Source: Progne subis subis (Eukaryota > Chordata > Aves > Passeriformes > Hirundinidae). Taken from it: a stretch of DNA of 64,000 nucleotides. Location: NCBI GenBank assembly GCA_022316685.1, contig JAKJHU010000026.1:1178001-1242000 (forward strand), written 5' to 3'. How positions within the stretch are numbered: position 1 is the first letter of the stretch; every line of letters starts with the position of its first letter. The position numbers and the translations under genes were made by a program. The notes beneath the pieces are model-generated. The model had not been told where the DNA came from, ran no database searches, and saw only the letters and a list, made by a program, of their open reading frames with translations. Shown here piece after piece: positions 35,875 to 47,937 of the stretch.

Positions 35875-38800
35875 CCCTGTGATCTACTTGGTATCACAGG
35901 AATACTACAACATGTGAGGCACACTTATTTCCCAGAACTACTGGTGCTGTGTCCCTTTCTGCTGTGCAGTTTAACTGGACCAGCTGCAGCCTTTCATCAT
36001 CAGCAGTTCCACTGCACAGAGGCAGAAGGTGCCCGGTGTTATCTCTTCCCCTGTGGTTCAACCCCAGGTCCTCACTCCAACACCTCCTTCAGGTATTTTA
36101 AATGTCTACTCAGAAACCTGCAAGCAAAACCAGTTATTTGCCAATAACCAAGCACTTCCCTTTTACATAGCTTTAGCAACAGAGGAAGCATAGATTGCAA
36201 ATTTCAATGTTACATAAACAAATGCCAAAACATACTCAATTCTATGAAAGTGGCAATAATGCAAAGTTGTACAGTTATCCTGGGCCATACATGAGGAGCC
36301 GATGTCCTCCAACCATGTCAGAGAGGAATTTTCTCCTTGGCGCTAAATCAAACCTTTCTGGAAAAAGCATGACTGCTACCGCCTGCTTAACTCACACTCA
36401 CAGTAAAAAGCTGCAATTGTTGCTGAGCAACCAGAGCTGTGCTATTGCTGTGTCCCCAGCTCACCATCTCCCCCTGCACATTCAGAGTGGAGGGGGTTGG
36501 ACATGATGCCCTGTAACTGCTGGCTGTTAAACCTCTTTCTGCTTCCATGGCACATGATGGTTATTTGTCATAAAGTGTTATCAGTCTTGATAGGTTTGGA
36601 GTTGTCTGATCTAGGTTAAGTGACAGAGGTCTTCCTTATCTGTAAACTTCCTGAATATTAATTGTAATAATGAAATACTCCTTCATTGCCAGTAACAGTT
36701 CCTTGGAAATGTTCCCTGTGTATATTAAGCAGTTTCAAATATTACTTGGCTACTGAAAACTGAAACCAGTAAGGATCCATGACCTTCTTTTAACCCGTCA
36801 CAGCCTGACTGTGCCTAAGAAAAAAATCCTTCTTTCCCATTTAAACATATGATGTCATGTTTTATCCAAATATATTTGGCAAATGGATTCCATATCGATT
36901 TATTGCTCATTCATCCCTGTATTCTAAACAAAACAGCATCATTTGCCTTCTGTTCTCTTTTGATTGGAAAGGTCTGCTAGAAAATTCATTAACTCTACAT
37001 ATAGTTCTCATGCTACTGCATCAGCTCCTCTTTCCCATTGCTGCATATGCTTTAATTTCTGGTAGTATCCTACTGTGATAAAAACAAAAATAAAAACAAA
37101 AGGGAGCTTTTTCCATCTTCCAGCAGGTTAGCCATCAGCCTTTGTTAAACTTACTTCAGCCCCCATAACCTACAGTAACAGCCTGTTCCATGCAATTTGC
37201 TGGACAATGTAACATTCAAAATCAGTATTCAGCGGTTTCTGCCACCAGCAAACAAATAGATACTTTTAAATCTGATTAAATATGGCCAATCATTGCTTAA
37301 AAAATTACAGGTCCAAAAGCCAGAAAATATATCTCTTCATTGGACATTGAAGAAGCAGTTCCATCTTTTCATCCACTTTTTCTTTCCAGTTCTCACACCT
37401 TCAGCATCTCTCCCTGCAATTCTGCATGCATCCTCAGAAAAAAACATCATGTAGCTTCCTAGCCCTGTTCATTTTGATGTATGCAGCTGAGTGCAGGATT
37501 TTTCTTAGCAGTGACTTCCTGGGTTAGAACTGCTGCAGCGTGCGTACGTGAATTCAGCGACTTATAACAACCTGCCTTTGGCAGAAGCTGAACGCAGGGA
37601 CTCGTCTGTGTATTGTTTCAGAAAGAAAACCACTAATAAAATTGAAGAACTGTTTTCCATCATGACAATACCAAAATCGTAGCATATAAAATTAGGCTGA
37701 AATTTTATCTTTCATTGGCAAGGAAAGCATTTTATTTCTTTCAATAAAGTTATTGCCGAACAGTTGTCTCAGTCTTAAACCTTTTCACATATTTTCACTG
37801 ACAAAACAAATGTTTTTCCCTATTTACACTTCTGGTATTGAGCAACTATTAGTGTCCTAATTTTGTGTACCTGGGAAACTGCTAATACCTGAGAGATGTT
37901 CAATAGATACTTTCCATTCTTATTTTAAAAATCCACTATATACCCACTGGGGAGGCAGTGGAGGGGGAATCTTCTTTTTCAGATGGGCTACTGCATCTAA
38001 ACATCCCAAGATTTAAGGTAGAATTTAAAAGGTTAGCAATTATATTGATCTGTTTATTAAAAATTCACATTAAGGCAAGCTACGCTACACAAGAGTAACA
38101 CACCTACTCTTTTGTCTTTAGTGGTTGAACTGTGAATTGCTCCAGTGTGGAACAAATTCTCTTTCATTTCTACCTTCCTCCATTCCCTGCAAAACATAGG
38201 CTGCTAAAATGTAGGAGGACACTTGGACATTTTTGATTATTGAAGAGGTACCTCATCAAGCCCCATTCCAGAAAAGAGGAAAAACAACATACATTGCTTA
38301 CTAATATAGATTTCATGTCCAGGTTGCACAAAAAAACCTCAAAAAGTTTCTAGCTCATGAAGGCATAACATGATAAACCAAATCAAACTATACATTTAAA
38401 AAAGTTCCATATACATCATCTTATATCCATGAAAACTAAAGGAAAAAGTAGGAGTAAAATTCTCAGCTAAATAATACTATGATTTAAATTCAAGTGAATG
38501 TCAATAAGAAAGAGTGGCTTCATTTTTATCCCTAGCTTCACACACCAAATAACTAATTAATTACATTTTTATTAACCTCTTGTAAACCAAATAATATCTC
38601 TATGAAAGTTTAATATATTCTAGATTGTATTACTACAGCATTGTATTGACTCTCTTTGCTGGAAGATTTTAAGTTTTAATAGAACAGCCCTCCTGATAAA
38701 CTAGTTACTCCTTAAGAGATAAGCACAACTACTTTTAAAGTATGCAATTGTACAGAAATAGCAGCTCAAATGCATCTGGAACACGTCCTGGTAACTACCT

Positions 38801-39610
38801 GCAAAATTTAAGAATGAGGGGCATTTGTTTGCTTCAACACTATGGAAATCTATATGGAATCCAACCATTCCTAGCATCTATGAACCATGCGCCCCCTCCA
38901 GGAAAAGACAATCAAGTTAGCTCCCGTCAATAGTGAAAGACCATACTGGAAACTTCTCTGCTCGTAGATACATCGAGGACTCAGCCAAATCAAAGGGAAA
39001 ACAAATAGTGTACAGAAACAGTTTTCTTAACAGTGTTAATCCCTGAAATAATGTCGATGTGCGTTTCGACTTAACAAAGGTAGTCATAAAGTAACTAGCA
39101 GAGTGGAGCTGAAAGCAACCAATTTCCAGCGTGTTGAAAGAAAAGGGAATTTGCACGATTCCTCCTCTTTACTGGAGGACTCAAGAGCACCCTATGACGC
39201 TGGTACTCGTGAAAACACACTCCTTTAGTGTTTTCATACGCGAAGTCTTGTCACAAGACGAGTAATTGCCATTAGAAACAGCTGCCCTCCTCACTAAACA
39301 CAGCAACGGGTACTTTGCTTATAAGCAGCGAGAGTTTGCATTTCTTCACAGATACAAACGCTTTCTCCGAGAAGGCAAACTACGCCTGGTTATCTCCAGT
39401 TCCGAGCGCACGCCCCGCCGGAGCGGAGGGAGGAGCGGCGACCGCCGCCCCGCACACCGCGGCTCCGCACCCTCCCTCGCACACCTTCGGGACAAAAGTT
39501 ACCGGCGCAGCCGCTCCCTTTCCCCCGCAGGCTGAGAACGCGGCACTCTCCGCGCCCCCGCGCTCGCCTGTCCCGGGGTTCCCAGCGCGTTGTTCCCGCC
39601 GCGCCCGCAC

Positions 39611-39742
39611 CTGCCGCGTGTCCGCGCCGCGCTCCGCCGCTCCCGCCCGCGCGTCCGGCGGCTCGGGGGGCTCTGCCCGGGCCCCCGGACGGGCGGCAGC
39701 GGCCACGGCCGGGCCCTGCGGCCGCCCCGCCGCCGCCTCCAT
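39611..39742 (-). CDS. DNAH5: Proposed first coding exon of the dynein heavy chain gene
   Basis: ATG at 39740-39742 in a good context (GCGATGG; G at -3 and +4) opens 44 codons, ending in a consensus donor CGGCAG|GTGCGG in phase 0, the phase exon 2 needs. The predicted start, MEAAAGRPQG, is alanine/proline/arginine-rich and ends ADTRQ. It bears no clear likeness to the short basic N-terminus I recall for human DNAH5 (about 20 residues, ending LTQ), so the assignment rests on position, phase, donor and CpG context, not homology. A stronger-context ATG at 39759-39761 is out of frame with this donor and would be an overlapping upstream frame. A noncoding exon or another first exon cannot be excluded. 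Confidence 0.55.
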
Positions 39743-39753
39743 CGCCCGGCGTG

Positions 39754-39767
39754 GTTGCCATGGCGAG
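39754..39767. promoter_or_regulatory. X-box-like RFX binding site
   Basis: The plus strand reads GTTGCCATGGCGAG. The X-box consensus is GTNRCC, a spacer of 0-3 bases, then RGYAAC. The left half-site GTTGCC is perfect; the right half GGCGAG departs at two positions. It lies 12-25 bases upstream of the proposed start codon. RFX2/RFX3 with FOXJ1 control motile-cilium genes, including axonemal dyneins, through such sites close to the transcription start. The site overlaps the upstream out-of-frame ATG. Confidence 0.5.
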
Positions 39768-40030
39768 GGACTCCGCCACCGCCCCTCGCCGCCCGGCTGG
39801 TGGGCGCTTTCTGAACCTCCCCTTCCAGCCCGAGGTCAGTCCCGGCTTCCTGTGGAAACGGGCGGCCGCTGGCCGGGAGATTCCGCGCTGCGGGACCGCC
39901 GCCGAAGCCTGCGGCGAGGCAGAATTCCCCGCTGCCGGCGGCCGCTCTCCAGCCGGCTCCGGGAGCCCCCGGCGACAGCACCCTCCCTCCGACTGCCCGG
40001 GGCGTCGCACCTTGTCACCGCCCGAGAAGC

Positions 40031-41017
40031 TGAAAACTCGTACCGGGTACAGCATTAAGGCCTCAGACACAGTGACACCATCTCACCTTTAACATCTCGT
40101 TCTCAGGAGCTCCCAAACGTTTGCGTTTGTGCAGCCCGCGCACCTGGCACGTCTAGGGGAGGCAGGAGAGATAAAAGCTTCAAAAGCCGCTATTTTAACT
40201 GCTTGCCCAAAGAAGAATGAAATTTAATACAGCCGGATGCTACAGGTGCACGTCTTTCTCCTAATTGGCTAACGCAGTGAGGTTTGCCCTCTTAAGTGAC
40301 CACAGAAACTCCTTGTTATCAGGTTTCCTTGCACTTCTCGCTCCCAGAAGGTAGCAATGAAAGAGAATAAAGAGCTTGCTGACACTCCGTTAGACATGCT
40401 GATCATTCATGCATAAATCAGATTCCAAAGGTGTTCATAAACGAATCTGTCCCCGAGCAAATCTCTTCCTCCTTAACACCTGACGGAAGATAGATACAAA
40501 TCAGGGCCGTAATTGCACTATACGCGATGGTTACAATGCATCACGAAAGTACTGAAAGCTGTTTTAAGATTAAATATATATGAAGGACAGACTAAATACG
40601 TGCAACCTGACACCGAGGCATCAGCTGCTTTTCTTCACCCACGATCTATGGCAACACGTCCTCGGGAATGTGAAAGCTAAATACTAGGAGTAAAACACAG
40701 ATAATTCAGGAGAAGAAAAACTGAAATTCTTTTCAAAATAGTGTAAGAAACCCAATGCCCAGACCTGAGATAGGTATTTCACCTTGGAATGTTTTTCTCT
40801 TCTGGTCTTTTTGATGTAATTTGAACTCTGGATAAGGGAGTCTCCCACTCGTCTTTTATGGAAACATACATATGCAAGGCTGCAACTGCAGAAACCCCAT
40901 GTCTCAGCCCAAGAATTCCTCATCATCCCCTAATAGGATTTTCCATCTATTCTTCGAACTCTCTGGAAAGCAAAGCATGCACAAACCCCCCAGGGTCCAG
41001 TTCTCATTTGCCCATTT

Positions 41018-41061
<44 letters not shown>

Positions 41062-41157
41062 AAAATAAATTATTACTTCAAAGTACACTTTTTTCTCATC
41101 TATCCTTCAGAGACTAGGCAGAAAAAGTGACCTTTATAATAATAATTTTTAATGTGC
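40031..41157. other. Upstream flank, no gene seen
   Basis: AT-rich sequence upstream of the promoter with no recognisable exon. It holds the T38 run at 41021-41058, listed separately. Confidence 0.6.
41021..41058 (+). repeat. T38 homopolymer
   Basis: Thirty-eight consecutive T residues; no retroposon body was recognised next to it. Confidence 0.95.
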
Positions 41158-41290
41158 TTGTTGTGGATTAACTCTGATAGACAGCTAAAGCCCACACAGC
41201 CTCTTGCTCACTGCCCTCCAGTGGGAAATGTTTTCTTTTCAGTTTTTTTCTCTCCTAGAAATAAACTAATTGTTTCAGATAAAAGCTATT
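41158..41290 (-). mobile_element. LTR fragment (same group as the 35.3 kb LTR), minus orientation
   Basis: Starts 'tgttgtggattaactctgat' and continues 'agcccacacagcctcttgct', resembling the reverse complement of the ...GGTTAAACCAC end of the bird LTR seen at 35326-35874. Only the first 80 or so bases are convincing; the rest is eroded or deleted. Confidence 0.5.
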
Positions 41291-41915
41291 TATTTCATCA
41301 TTCTCTTGGAATTCATAGGTTCTTATCTTTATGATTTTCCAGTTTGTTGGTATGCTGTTACCAAAAATTGACTCACAAAACTGGACATAAAACTCTTCCA
41401 GCAGCCTTAGAAGCGACAGAGCAGAAAAGGAAGTTTTCTCCTAATGGTTTCAACAGAATTTCTTTTTAAATTTCCACTGCTTAAACACCCTCAAGATAAT
41501 TCTTTTTTCTGTATGCTTTGGTGGAATTTCTTGTGTTTCAGTTGATGTCCAACCTGTCAAGCTGGTTAAGCACAACTTCCCCTCCTTAAATCCATACTGA
41601 AACATGACAAAGAAACAAAATTTTCAGAACTGAAAATCTGGTATTAGGTAACCCTTTCTCAGCAATGCAAGTGCTTATATTTGAAGTACAGAGGGCTATA
41701 TATGTATGTCCAAATATACCTCAGAAAGCCTCAGTCTGCATCATACCTGAGTCACCAGTCACCTTGGTTCTCTTATGCCACTTTGATTTCAATCACATCA
41801 GTTATTTATTTGACACTAATTTGACACTACTCACCTCAGTCACTTACCCAAGCCTGCCTGTCACTCTACCAGCTCCTCTCAGCTATTTTATAAGCCACTT
41901 CACTCCTTACAGCTC
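41291..41915. other. Intergenic, no assignable feature
   Basis: AT-rich sequence between two LTR-derived segments. Nothing could be supported. Confidence 0.5.
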
Positions 41916-42585
41916 TGTCTTGGTTTTGAAAGACAGTTGTCTGCCAAGGAAAGCTAGAGCCTCCCTTGGAATGGAGAATGTAAACCCCCTTCCCACAAAA
42001 AAAAAAAAAAAAAAACCAAAACAAACAAACAAACAAACAAACCAAGCAAGGAAGCAAACAAAAAATCCGGGAAAAATCCTGACAGAGTCAGGGATACAAC
42101 CTGGCACCCTGGTGATCAGGGTGTTGGAAGCAGTCCAAATAAGTCCTCCTGGAGTAACAGATGTGGTTCTGTGGAGTAGAGATGGTCCTGTAGAAAGTCC
42201 AGTGGTGAAGAGATGAGTTAGGGATTCCCCCGGGAATCCAGTGACAAAAACAGGATCCCTTGTGTCCTTCAGTCCCAGTTTTTATCTAGCTAGGAACAGT
42301 TGGCTCCTCCTCCACTGTGTGGAGCATCTCACAGTGGGATGATGGAATGTGTCATGTCATTGGTGGGCCCTAATGGCCCATTATCAGAAGATGTCCCCTG
42401 GAGGATGGAGGGGTGGTGAAAGATATAAGAAACACTGCCCCACCTGGTTGTAATGGCTGGGCCATCATCAGAAGCCATCTGCCCCCCTCACCCCTGGAAG
42501 GGTGAGAGAAGGATAAAACATCTCCCAAAAAAAACCAGCTTTCAACAGATGAAACAGAATACACATTTTCAGGTTACATAATCCA
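41916..42585 (-). mobile_element. Solo LTR, same family as the 57.0 kb proviral LTR
   Basis: Shares with 57001-57732 the ordered segments 'tcccttggaatggagaatgt', 'ctgacagagtcag', 'aagtcctcctggagt', 'aacagatgtggttctgt', 'ggagcatctcaca' and 'tgccccacctggtt'. Ends are TG (41916) and CA (42584-42585), with near-matching flanks AGCTC and AGTTC (4 of 5). An A-rich run and (CAAA)n at about 41997-42067 lie inside. Minus orientation is deduced from the integrase remnant next to the other copy. Confidence 0.85.
41997..42067 (+). repeat. A-run and (CAAA)n simple repeat inside LTR
   Basis: A poly-A stretch passes into repeated CAAA units and then degenerates to AAGCAAGGAAGC. It is absent in this form from the 57 kb copy, which has a shorter 'aagcaaacaaacaaaaaag' at the same place. 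Confidence 0.9.
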
Positions 42586-45500
42586 AGTTCCCAGATTAGT
42601 TAGCTCCTTCAGATGGACCCGCTGGGCAGTCACCTACTGCCCCCAGCATCTCCCTCAGCTCCCCTATTGGCAAAGCGTGTGACAGAACAATTGTCCAAAG
42701 TGATTTGTACAAAAACAACTTTTGCATTTCAGATTGTTAAAAAATATTTATACATGTAAAAATGGAAGGTCATTTCACTGAAATAGTCACAAATACATGT
42801 TTCCATAACTGAAGATTAATGTACATTTTTATAGGTAATAGCTATAGGATAGTTTAAGCATAGTTTAAGTTTTGTTTGCAACTTAAGTTACAGCAAAAAC
42901 AACGTTCCGGCGGTTGCTTGACTAATTCAGCGTGGAATTAAGGGATTATTCACACATTATGCTCTTATTTGTGTGTCTAAATAAATTCAGGAGAATTCTT
43001 TTGGGAATATTTCCAGAGTCTGATATTCTGGTTCCAAAGGCGGTCACAAGACACCTTGGGAGAGAAAAGAAGAGAGCAAGTTTATGTGATATTTTTGCAT
43101 AATATTTTCCCAGGCTCTGACCATCTTTAGTTAGGCAATTTTTAGAGCCTATTGTCGCGGTGCCACCATGACACATCAGCCAGGGCACCAGGGGCCCTGT
43201 GAGTGGGTGGGTGATAGCGGTTCCTGGCAGCCAGACCCCATCCTGCTGCTTCAGCCAGGGGCTTGGCAGCCAAGGAGCACTGAAACAGCCCCAGTCCTGG
43301 CACTGGGCACCTCTCTGGGGACAGGGATAGGCCAAGACCAGGTTTTGTCTGCTTGGAAAATCACAGTGGAAGCTCTTCCAGATCCTTCTCTAGCCTCCCA
43401 CTAACCCCCATGCAAAGTTGTTGAATCCACAGCATTGTTATCAAAGGGACCTGCCTGTTGTATGAAGAGCATCTTTCAAGTATTTGTTTTGAACCTGGTT
43501 CTCACCATCATCCCCTAGTTGCATTTGAAAAAAAAAAAAACCATGGAGAACATTCTATCTCTATCTGTTTTCTTCATGCCCCTCAAACTTTTGTAGTCTT
43601 CTGTCGTATCCTGCAGAAATGCCCCTTCTCCAGCCAATTCAACCATGCTCCTTATGGAAGCCATTCTAGTCCTTTGGTCACCCTGCTGCTCTTCTCTTCC
43701 TTTTTTATTCTTTCATATCCTTTTTGAGATGGAAGAACTGTAACTGCATATTCAAGGATATTCAAGGTGTGGGCAAACAACTTATACAGTGGTGTAATTG
43801 CATTTTCCATTCTGCTCTCTATTTCCTTCCTGCAAATTTTTAGTGTCTTCTTTGTTTTGCTTACTGCTACTGATTAATAAGTGGAGGGTTTTGTGTAGTT
43901 CTTTATTATAACTGCAGGGTCAGTGATAATGTTTTAGGACCAGTTTAGCTTTAAGTATTTTTAAGAACTGATCTTGGAGAGCAGATAAGACTTCTGACAT
44001 GACAACAAAAAGTACAGTAACAATACTACTTTACTTGGCAGTACTGAAAATCCATTCAGCTTCTCCCTAGCAATATCACCAGCAGTAATAATTGTTCACC
44101 CAGCACAGATAAAACCCGCAACACCTACCATGAAATTGTAAAGCCCTGAAGATAAATTTTGAACAGTGCCAAATAAAAAAGTGTAAGATCACAGTGGGAC
44201 AAAAGAAATACATTATTGTACACATCCACACCCAAAGTTTCATAGTTTTATGGGTTAGCCTGTGACATATTTAATTAAAAGGCTGGAATCAACAATCTTA
44301 GAGGTATTTTTTAACCTCATCAATTCTGTGATTCCGTGATATCCAAATCACTGTCAAAGTTTTAGGAAAATCAAGAACTTCGAATCTTGTTCTGGTTTAT
44401 ACTAACACCCTTTCACTCAAATCCAGCACAGTACAAATATGCAGTCCACTTTGCTCACTTCTATCTTAACAAATTTTCTGTGAACTCTCCAAAAATTATA
44501 GTATAACTAGATAATCCCAGTTTTCATATTTTTGCATAAAACAGCCACTAGAGGGGGAGATAATCCCAAACACTGGAGTACATCTACTCCTAGCTGGCAG
44601 AATTCATGTATTTGAATGTATTTTCTATCACCATAACCACAAAATCTTTTTTTTTTTTTTTTTTTTTACAGTACACGTATTCAGCTACAATTAATCATAT
44701 TGAATTATTTGTTGTTGTTATTTTTATTAGGCCCGGCAGATGAATCAGAGCAAAGGTCTTAGAAGGCTCTGTCTATTTATTTAGTAATTAACAGGTAATT
44801 TTTAAATAACAATTTCTCTGTCAGGGTGGTTTAATTTTGGGACTCTAGGGTTCAGCAATCTTCTTTTAAGGAACCTTAAATTCCTAGTAACTTTGGCAAT
44901 CTTCGACTCACTAATTCTAGCAGATCATAAAACTCAGGCATGCTGTGCTCAAACATATGTACCCTTATTAAGACAAATATGTGTTACATATTCTAAGCAG
45001 TTAGGTTATGACACTTACAGCAAATGCCAATGTATTAACCAAACAGAAAATCAATCAATCTATTGTGAGCATAAAAAATTTCCCAGTGATTTGTTAAGGT
45101 TATAGTGACAGTCCTGACTGCTCCACCTCCACTCAGATCAGTGCCTCTATAGCTGTCAGGAGCCCATGGAGTCGAGGTAAGGAAGACTTAAACTGTGTTG
45201 TATCACAAAGCAATCAAGGCCTATGGTTCTCCATAGGAGAGGAACCTAGTAATTACCCACATCTATGGTGTAATAAACATTGTTAAACATTGTCAAACAC
45301 AATACAGCCATGATAAAATCTTCATCTGTGGCAGCCACGGTGACACTTGATTATGGAAGGAATTGCTTTGTATTTTATTGTGAGTTCTTAGGCAAATTTA
45401 TGAGGCTGATGTGACACAGTATGTTATTATAGTTCTGAAAAGGTAATCTGTCAAGCAAAACCAAGGAAGATGTGTCCCATCACAAACACGTACATCCATG

Positions 45501-45928
45501 AAACAGCTCCAGGAATTCCCTGATCTCACTTGCTTCTCCCATCAGTCACAGAGGGGAAAGAGAGGGACAGGCCTGCAGGGGCTGATTATCCACCACCACA
45601 ACAATTATAACCAATGGGAAGAAATAAAAGAATGTTTAGTTTCTTTTAACATCCCACATGAGTGGTCAGGCAGAACCAGAAACTGAGTTGTAATTGGTTT
45701 TCTGTGACTTTTGCCTGGGTGATGTAAGCGTCCAAAACCACTCTATGTTCTACCTGGTTATAAACCAGTACTTTACGGAGGGATTAATATTATTAAGTAA
45801 TTCATACATATAGATATAAATGTGCTGTGTATTATAAAAATATATTCCCTTGGGTGTACATTCCTTTCTCAGAAGAGGAAAAACCACCATTGAGAAAAAC
45901 GATACACCAAGACAGGAGGTCTAAACAG

Positions 45929-45953
45929 TAATAATAATAATAATAATAATAAT
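45929..45953 (+). repeat. (AAT)n microsatellite
   Basis: About eight uninterrupted units, followed by a diverged 'ttataatt'. Confidence 0.9.
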
Positions 45954-47881
45954 TATAATTGTGATATAGATCAAAGGTCAAGAATTGGCAACAGGAAATA
46001 AAGGAGTAATGGTCAACCACAGAAACAGGAATTTTTCCATGAAGGAAGTTTGTCTCATAGGGAAATAAGTAACTTAGTGGAACATGCTTTAGAGAAGAGA
46101 AAGGGAGACTAAGCTGTTGTTGTAGTTATCAATCTGCCCTCTTTTTAAAAAGCAACAAATGAAAACTTTATCCAGTTTTCTGAAGGCAGGAGATCAAGTG
46201 TCTGGTTTTCCCATGCCCTTTGGTGGTGGTGTGGGCTACGCTGAGTAAATGTGATGTTGTAGGAGTGCAAAGCATTTGTAAAAATTTAGAGAAGCAGCAG
46301 TGCTTCTCACAGAACACATTCTCCTGTCCCTCTCTCTTCTTCTCTCAAAGAAGGTACAAACAGCTGAGGAGAGGAGATGCAGTAGAGCAATGGGAACAGC
46401 AGAGGAGGACTGATCTGGAATTGTCCATGCTGAGAAAGATGAGAGGAAGGCTTGAAATCAAACAGTATTGTTCATGAGGGGTGGAGATCCTTTTAATTGG
46501 GAAAAATGGTAGCTGTAATGGCTAAGGTTATATAAGCATTTGCATGCAATTGCTTTCCAGCTGCTAAAGGAAGCCTTTAAAAAATGAAACATATCAAATT
46601 TTAACAGAGGAAAAGAATTATTTAAGCATTTACATGGCTGTGACCATGCAAACAAAACCCTAAAACACCATTAAAATCTCAGTTCTTTCTTGCTAAAGAA
46701 TGAAGAGAACGAAGAGAAGAGGACAAAGTACTGGTTAGAGAGAAACACAAGAAATCCCCAGAAAGTTAGACTTAACTGGAGATAATTCACAGAAAGTCAC
46801 AGAAAGGAGTTCATCTTTGACAAATCAGACTGCTTTTGAAAAATATAGCTGAGCAACTGTGCTTCTTTTTTGCCTGGTCTTTTAGAGGCCTTTTGCCTTA
46901 CAACTCCTTTACAGAGCTTGTTAAAAATCTCTTTACAAAGTAGATAATTGAATATTGTAAGGACATATTAAATGTGCAGATACAGGACTAGCTTGGATAG
47001 CAAAGGCAGAGAGCACTAGTGTAAAATAAGGATTTGGGCTAGAGAAACATGAAGAGCTGTGTGCCACAGAGACCAGTAATGGCTGGGAGTGACTTCATTC
47101 CTTACATGCAGATCTCTGGCCAGGGTGAGGAAATGTGGCTGTAAAGGAGCAGAGGCTGTTCATGACACAAAACTGGGCAGAGATTCAGCACAAGGGAGAA
47201 GAGTCATAAACATCAGAAGGTCTTGGACAGAGCAAGAGCAACAGGATATGAGTTAGTGTGCTTGAATTGGGAGAAATACTGTTATTAGAGACCTGACAAA
47301 TCAAAATGTTGTAGCACTGCCCTGACACTGTGCTTCTTACTGACTTTTTACTGACCAAGTACAGTGGGAGAGGAGGACTACTGGTGCTGAAGCAGGAAGT
47401 TTTCAAGTGTTTAGCAACAGACAGATTTCAGGGCAGATACAGTCATCCTCAGCAGCACTTCCACCTTTTTGAACAGTATTACAGATGTCAGCCTGATTTG
47501 GTTTTTTTTTCAGTAACAAAGGCCAGACCAAAAGAGAACATTAAGTAGGAGTAAGTGGATGCTTTGCAATAATATTTAATTTTAATGTATCTAATACATT
47601 TCACAGTATCTAATACATTTCACTGATGTGGCCACACCAAAACTGAGCAAGATGCTAAATTAAAAACTTGACATTAATGACACTACATTGAGGCTGAATA
47701 TTCAATGGCTTTGGCTATTAAAATCTAGTCTTATTTAGCAATTTAACTTCGCTACCTAACAGCTCTATGTAGAACGTATGCCACAGACTTTTGAAGGTTC
47801 ATTGTTTGCCACAGAGGCATCTTTGTTCATATTTTTAGATCTTTCAAATATTTGTTTACACATTTCTTGGGGAGGACATAC

Positions 47882-47937
47882 CTTCTGTAATACAGCTTGT
47901 GCATCAGCCCACTCCCGATTTATTTTAGTATCCCCAG
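47882..47937 (-). other. Unassigned exon-like segment (56 bases)
   Basis: On the minus strand a C/T-rich tract ending CCCCCATCAG precedes 56 bases with an open frame (GDTKINREWADAQAVLQK in one phase), then a near-perfect donor AAG|GTATGT. The open frame spans 81 codons across the region. I do not recognise the peptide. With no partner exon and no homology it may be chance, a noncoding RNA exon, or an upstream exon of an unknown transcript. Confidence 0.2.

Larger units (their letters stand above)
15685..39610 (-). other. Intron 1 (about 24 kb)
   Basis: A long first intron, inferred by joining exon 2 to the CpG-island exon. From 15.7 to 20.3 kb, 30 to 35.3 kb and 35.9 to 39.2 kb it is plain AT-rich sequence in which I see no gene, apart from a short CR1 tip at 31.8 kb. 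The CR1 cluster, solo LTRs and the unexplained open frame at 20326-20637 are listed separately. If the true first exon lies elsewhere in this interval I failed to recognise it. Confidence 0.6.
1..40030 (-). other. DNAH5: 5' portion of axonemal dynein heavy chain gene (DNAH5-like), exons 1-11
   Basis: This is the gene-level entry for the minus-strand exons listed separately. DNAH5 encodes the outer-arm gamma heavy chain of motile cilia, an ATP-driven microtubule motor of about 4,600 residues. Only the N-terminal tail, which carries heavy-chain, intermediate-chain and docking contacts, is encoded here; the AAA+ motor lies beyond position 1. The order and length of exons 2-11 follow the known tail sequence without gaps: [55 protein letters not shown] and [11 protein letters not shown] appear in the expected sequence. 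Splice phases are 0,0,1,0 and then 0, and agree at every junction except that exon 8 carries one extra base. DNAH8 is the closest paralogue. I prefer DNAH5 from remembered similarity, not from an alignment. Confidence 0.85.
39395..40030 (-). promoter_or_regulatory. CpG island promoter of the dynein heavy chain gene
   Basis: This 640-base stretch is the only strongly GC- and CpG-rich segment of the window and contrasts sharply with the AT-rich flanks. It contains the proposed first coding exon and its donor. No TATA box was noticed. An inverted CCAAT (plus 'attgg' at 40264-40268) lies about 0.5 kb upstream of the start codon. Transcription towards lower coordinates is inferred from the exon phase and donor; bidirectional activity is possible. 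The long open frames in all phases here are GC-rich shadows. Confidence 0.8.

Noticed and set aside
39315..40070. Open frames of 226-247 codons on both strands
   Set aside because: They arise from the low stop-codon density of the CpG island, overlap in several phases, and have Arg/Ala/Pro/Gly-rich composition without motifs. Only the 44-codon segment with donor and matching phase was kept.
42946..43335. 129-codon minus-strand frame in a GC-richer block
   Set aside because: Possibly LTR-derived; I could not find TG...CA ends or flanking repeats, and the peptide has no recognisable domain.
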